From Bacteroidales bacterium UBA3743 (GTDB lineage Bacteria > Bacteroidota > Bacteroidia > Bacteroidales > Paludibacteraceae): DNA of 23,833 nucleotides. The notes under the pieces were generated by a model. It did not search any database. It saw only the letters and a list, made by a program, of their open reading frames with translations, and was not told the DNA's origin. Shown here piece after piece: positions 21,502 to 23,833 of this stretch. How positions within the stretch are numbered: position 1 is the first letter of the stretch; every line of letters starts with the position of its first letter. The position numbers and the translations under genes are program-made. The stretch spans positions 49,494 through 73,326 of the forward strand of contig DFGT01000020.1 in assembly GCA_002371265.1 (NCBI GenBank), read 5' to 3'.

Positions 21502-23298
21502 ATGCAGGATAAAATCATAGTTCTGGACTTTGGTGGACAGTATGCCCACCTGATAGCAAACAGAGTGCGCCGTTTGGGTGTGTTTACAGAGATATTGCCT
21601 CCTACAGCCTCAGTGGAGGAGTTTGCAGGAGCAACAGGTATCATCTACAGTGGTGGACCATCCAGCGTCTACGCGGAGGATGCTCCCGAATACAATCCTG
21701 AAATTTTGAATATTCCTGTTCCTAAACTTGGAATTTGCTATGGACACCAGTTGATGGCGTCGCAGCTTGGAGGAACAGTTCGCCCAGGAAAGGTGAAAGA
21801 GTATGGAATAGCTGACCTTCTTTTGAAGGAGCCTCAGCATCCGCTATTGAAGAATATCCCTGCGTCTTCGCCAATGTGGATGAGCCACGGTGATGCGGTA
21901 GAGAAATTGCCTGAGGGATATAAGATCATCGCGTCGACGAAGGACTGCCCAATCGCTGCGGTGGCTCTAGACGATCGCAAAATCTACGGAATCCAGTTCC
22001 ATCCAGAGGTGACTCATAGCAAGTTTGGAATGAAGATCCTCGACAATTTCATTGACATTTGTGGATGCCAGCGTACATGGAATATGAAGAGTTATATGCC
22101 TCTTATTTCAGAAAAGATCAAGAAAGAGGTTGGCGACAGAAAAGTGTTCTTGCTTGTATCCGGAGGTGTAGACAGCACCGTCGCATTCGTGCTTTTGAAC
22201 CGTGTGTTGGGCACTGATCGTGTGATGGGTCTTCATATCGACAATGGTATGATGCGTATGGATGAGTCGGCAAAGATCATTGATTTCTTGAAGGCTGAGG
22301 GTATGAACAACCTTCGTGTTGTCGACGCTACAGATTCATTCTTGAGCAGACTTGAGGGCATTACAGCTCCTGAGCAGAAGCGTAAGATCATCGGTGCCAC
22401 ATTCTTGGTTGTGAAAGACGAGGAGATGGCTAAACTGAACCTTGATCCAAAAGAGTGGATGATCGCTCAGGGAACTATCTATCCAGACACTATCGAGAGT
22501 GGAGGAACAAAGAATGCCGACCTTATCAAGACACACCACAACCGTGTGAAGGAGGTGATGGATTTGATGGCACAGGGATTGCTTCTTGAGCCGTTGGCGG
22601 ATCTTTATAAAGATGAGGTACGTATGTTAGGCGAGGAGCTTGGTATTCCTCACAACCTTGTATGGCGTCACCCATTCCCTGGTCCAGGTCTTGGTGTCCG
22701 TCTGCTTTGTACAGATGGCAAGGGAGAGTTTGCTACAAACGCAGACGTGCCTGGCCTGGCAGAGTATTTGAAGGAGAACAATATCGAAGGAAAAGTCCTT
22801 CCTATCAAGAGTGTAGGAGTGCAGGGCGACGGTAGAACATACGCGCAGCCGTTCTTGTTGACAACTAAGAATCTTACTTGGAAGCAGTGTGAGAAATACT
22901 CAACTGAGTTGGTAAACCGTTTCAAGGTGATCAACCGTGTGATCTGGCAGGTGGGCAGTGTAAGTGATGAGAATCCAAAGTTGGTGGAGCAGTACGCTAC
23001 AAAGAACCACTTCGATGTGCTACGTAAGTTCGACAATATCTGTACAGAGTTTTTGCAGGAAAACAACCTATACGAGTCGATCTGGCAGATGCCAGTAGTG
23101 TTGGTTCCGCTTACAGTGCAGGACAAGCCATGTATTGTGATGCGTCCAGTAAACTCATCAGAGGCAATGACAGCCAACTTCGCAGAGATCGACCAGAAAC
23201 TTCTTGAAGGTCTTTGGGGCAGATTCGTCGCAGAAGGAGCAGGCTCATTGTGGTACGACGTCACTCACAAACCACCGGGAACAATCGAGTGGGAGTGA
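21502..23298 (+). CDS. guaA: GMP synthase (glutamine-hydrolysing), long form
   Basis: This 598-residue cytoplasmic enzyme converts XMP to GMP using ATP and the amide of glutamine. Residues 1-190 are the class I glutamine amidotransferase with Cys79 in GICYGHQ and His167/Glu169 in FHPEV. The ATP-pyrophosphatase domain follows with the P-loop SGGVDS (220-225). HPFPGPGLGVRLL and GVQGDGRTYAQPF begin the dimerisation part, and the protein ends in the signature KPPGTIEWE. It is about 70 residues longer than the 525-residue Escherichia coli enzyme. The extra length lies mainly in the C-terminal domain, between the VINRVIWQ segment and the SSEAMTANF segment. All catalytic motifs are intact. It is second in the operon with aroK and is closed by a strong terminator. 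Confidence 0.96.
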   Translation: MQDKIIVLDFGGQYAHLIANRVRRLGVFTEILPPTASVEEFAGATGIIYSGGPSSVYAEDAPEYNPEILNIPVPKLGICYGHQLMASQLGGTVRPGKVKEYGIADLLLKEPQHPLLKNIPASSPMWMSHGDAVEKLPEGYKIIASTKDCPIAAVALDDRKIYGIQFHPEVTHSKFGMKILDNFIDICGCQRTWNMKSYMPLISEKIKKEVGDRKVFLLVSGGVDSTVAFVLLNRVLGTDRVMGLHIDNGMMRMDESAKIIDFLKAEGMNNLRVVDATDSFLSRLEGITAPEQKRKIIGATFLVVKDEEMAKLNLDPKEWMIAQGTIYPDTIESGGTKNADLIKTHHNRVKEVMDLMAQGLLLEPLADLYKDEVRMLGEELGIPHNLVWRHPFPGPGLGVRLLCTDGKGEFATNADVPGLAEYLKENNIEGKVLPIKSVGVQGDGRTYAQPFLLTTKNLTWKQCEKYSTELVNRFKVINRVIWQVGSVSDENPKLVEQYATKNHFDVLRKFDNICTEFLQENNLYESIWQMPVVLVPLTVQDKPCIVMRPVNSSEAMTANFAEIDQKLLEGLWGRFVAEGAGSLWYDVTHKPPGTIEWE

Positions 23299-23331
23299 TT
23301 TTTGAATGCTAAATTCGAAATTATAAATGCT

Positions 23332-23368
23332 AAATTAGAGGTGTCTGATGGGCACCTCTAATTTTTTT
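23332..23368 (+). terminator. Intrinsic terminator of aroK-guaA
   Basis: AAATTAGAGGTG pairs with CACCTCTAATTT (12 pairs, nine-base loop), ending in a seven-T run. The A-rich 5' side could let it work on the other strand too. Confidence 0.9.
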
Positions 23369-23381
23369 AATTAAAAATGAA

Positions 23382-23404
23382 GAGACGTCACATTGTGGCG
23401 TCTC
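23382..23404. other. Short hairpin downstream of the guaA terminator
   Basis: GAGACGTCAC pairs with GTGGCGTCTC (one T-G) around a three-base loop. There is no T run on the plus strand; on the minus strand the stem is followed by TTCATTTTT, so it could be a weak terminator for transcripts from the right. Confidence 0.6.
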
Positions 23405-23542
23405 AATTAATGAAGATACAATATGCATAGATGCCGCAATGTTTATTTAACGTGAGTTCGACGAAATCAAAAAGATAGTTGGAAGTGTCATAACTGAGGA
23501 TTGTTAAGGGCCCATGTTTGATAGATATTGGCCCTAACCCTT

Positions 23543-23646
23543 CCCACGTGCGAGCCGTAGGCGAGCACATAAAATTTAAAAAAACCACAGAGAGATAAAG
23601 TTCACAGAGAAAGACTTCGTCTTTTTATGAGAAAAGGAGGTTGGAT
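23543..23646. repeat. Dispersed noncoding repeat, copy 2
   Basis: It starts CCCACGTGCGAGCCGTAGG, continues GAGCACATAAAA, then GTTCACAGAGAAA, GACTTCGTCTTTTTATGAG and AAAAGGAGG, in the same order as 20385-20476. It contains the small hairpin AAAGAC-TTC-GTCTTT. It has no reading frame of note. Confidence 0.65.
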
Positions 23647-23751
23647 TTCGATTAGAAAATGGAAAATGATTCTCAGATTACAATTCATCGAACTCATGTT
23701 ATTTATTGACAGAGAAGCCGCAATGCGATGTTTCTACAGCCAATAAAAAAG

Positions 23752-23782
23752 AAAAGGTCGACACATTCGCGTCGACCTTTTT
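23752..23782 (-). terminator. Intrinsic terminator for the minus-strand gene at the right edge
   Basis: AAAAGGTCGAC pairs perfectly with GTCGACCTTTT around an eight-base loop, with T runs on both strands. It lies 20 bases beyond the stop codon of the edge gene, and no plus-strand gene precedes it closely, so it most likely serves the minus strand. Confidence 0.8.
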
Positions 23783-23801
23783 GCATTAGTTCAGCTATGT
23801 A

Positions 23802-23833
23802 TTATTTGTTAATCACAAGCTTATGAACGGTAG
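23802..23833 (-). CDS. Partial gene: C-terminal end, possibly a T9SS type A sorting tail
   Basis: Only the last codons are in the window. Read on the minus strand they give TVHKLVINK and TAA. Type A sorting domains typically end in a short basic-hydrophobic strand of this kind (compare HTKFIKE at the end of the protease at 4607-6760), and a strong terminator follows the stop at the expected distance. Nine residues are too few to identify the protein, so the assignment is an inference. Confidence 0.5.
   Translation of the reverse strand, partial: TVHKLVINK

Larger units (their letters stand above)
23299..23801. other. 503-base noncoding region
   Basis: It contains two TTAGCAT-type heptamers, the guaA terminator, a perfect-looking hairpin (23382-23404), an imperfect hairpin (23503-23538: GTTAAGGGCC with GGCCCTAAC), the second copy of the dispersed repeat (23543-23646), about 100 A/T-rich bases in which I see nothing, and a terminator facing the minus-strand gene at the edge. 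No credible protein-coding frame is seen. Confidence 0.7.

Noticed and set aside
23299..23801. Possible CRISPR array or riboswitch in the right-hand spacer
   Set aside because: There are hairpins and a dispersed repeat but no regularly spaced direct repeats and no conserved riboswitch core that I can recognise.

Overview
The window looks like a piece of chromosome from a Bacteroidales-type member of the phylum Bacteroidota. Several promoters match the Bacteroides primary sigma consensus (TTTG, about 19-21 bases, TAnnTTTG). Several secreted proteins end in type IX secretion system (T9SS) sorting domains of both known kinds. A rhomboid-rhomboid-endonuclease operon carries the C-terminal extension typical of this phylum. 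Common gut Bacteroides usually lack T9SS, so a Porphyromonadaceae/Paludibacteraceae/Prevotellaceae-like lineage is more likely, but the species cannot be named from this sequence.

Layout. (1) 34-6760, minus strand: a T9SS cargo operon, read from 6760 downward. It encodes a lysyl-endopeptidase-like serine protease with a type A sorting domain, a small secreted protein of unknown function, and a 1352-residue Ig-like repeat protein with a divergent type B (gliding-motility-associated, CHU_C-like) C-terminus. (2) 6918-9646, plus strand: two rhomboid proteases and a membrane-anchored endonuclease/exonuclease/phosphatase protein, all overlapping. (3) 9746-10139: one tRNA-Phe and three identical tRNA-Val genes behind a near-consensus promoter and before a strong terminator. 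(4) 10438-17742: a giant 2434-residue secreted Ig-like repeat protein with a textbook type B sorting domain. It is paralogous to the C-terminal half of the protein at 34-4092 and strikingly mosaic in base composition. (5) 18015-20266: an ATGA-coupled pair covering three of the four steps from sedoheptulose 7-phosphate to GDP-D-glycero-alpha-D-manno-heptose: an HddA-like kinase and an HddC-GmhB fusion. (6) 20676-20749: a stand-alone tRNA-Asp with its own promoter and terminator. (7) 20987-23298: shikimate kinase and a long-form GMP synthase. (8) 23299-23833: noncoding DNA with hairpins and a dispersed repeat, ending in the last codons of a minus-strand gene whose C-terminus again resembles a T9SS type A tail.

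How it fits together. Four gene products appear to be T9SS clients: the protease, both giant Ig-like proteins and, less certainly, the edge gene. T9SS cargo is known to be secreted or anchored on surface lipopolysaccharide, so a GDP-heptose route nearby could feed surface polysaccharide, although proximity alone does not prove a link. The most unusual signals are the compositional mosaic inside the giant gene, the paralogous adhesin-like pair, the internally duplicated and C-terminally divergent minus-strand protein, the kinase plus transferase-phosphatase fusion, the 119-bp tRNA-Val tandem array, and a noncoding repeat family present in two intergenic spacers.
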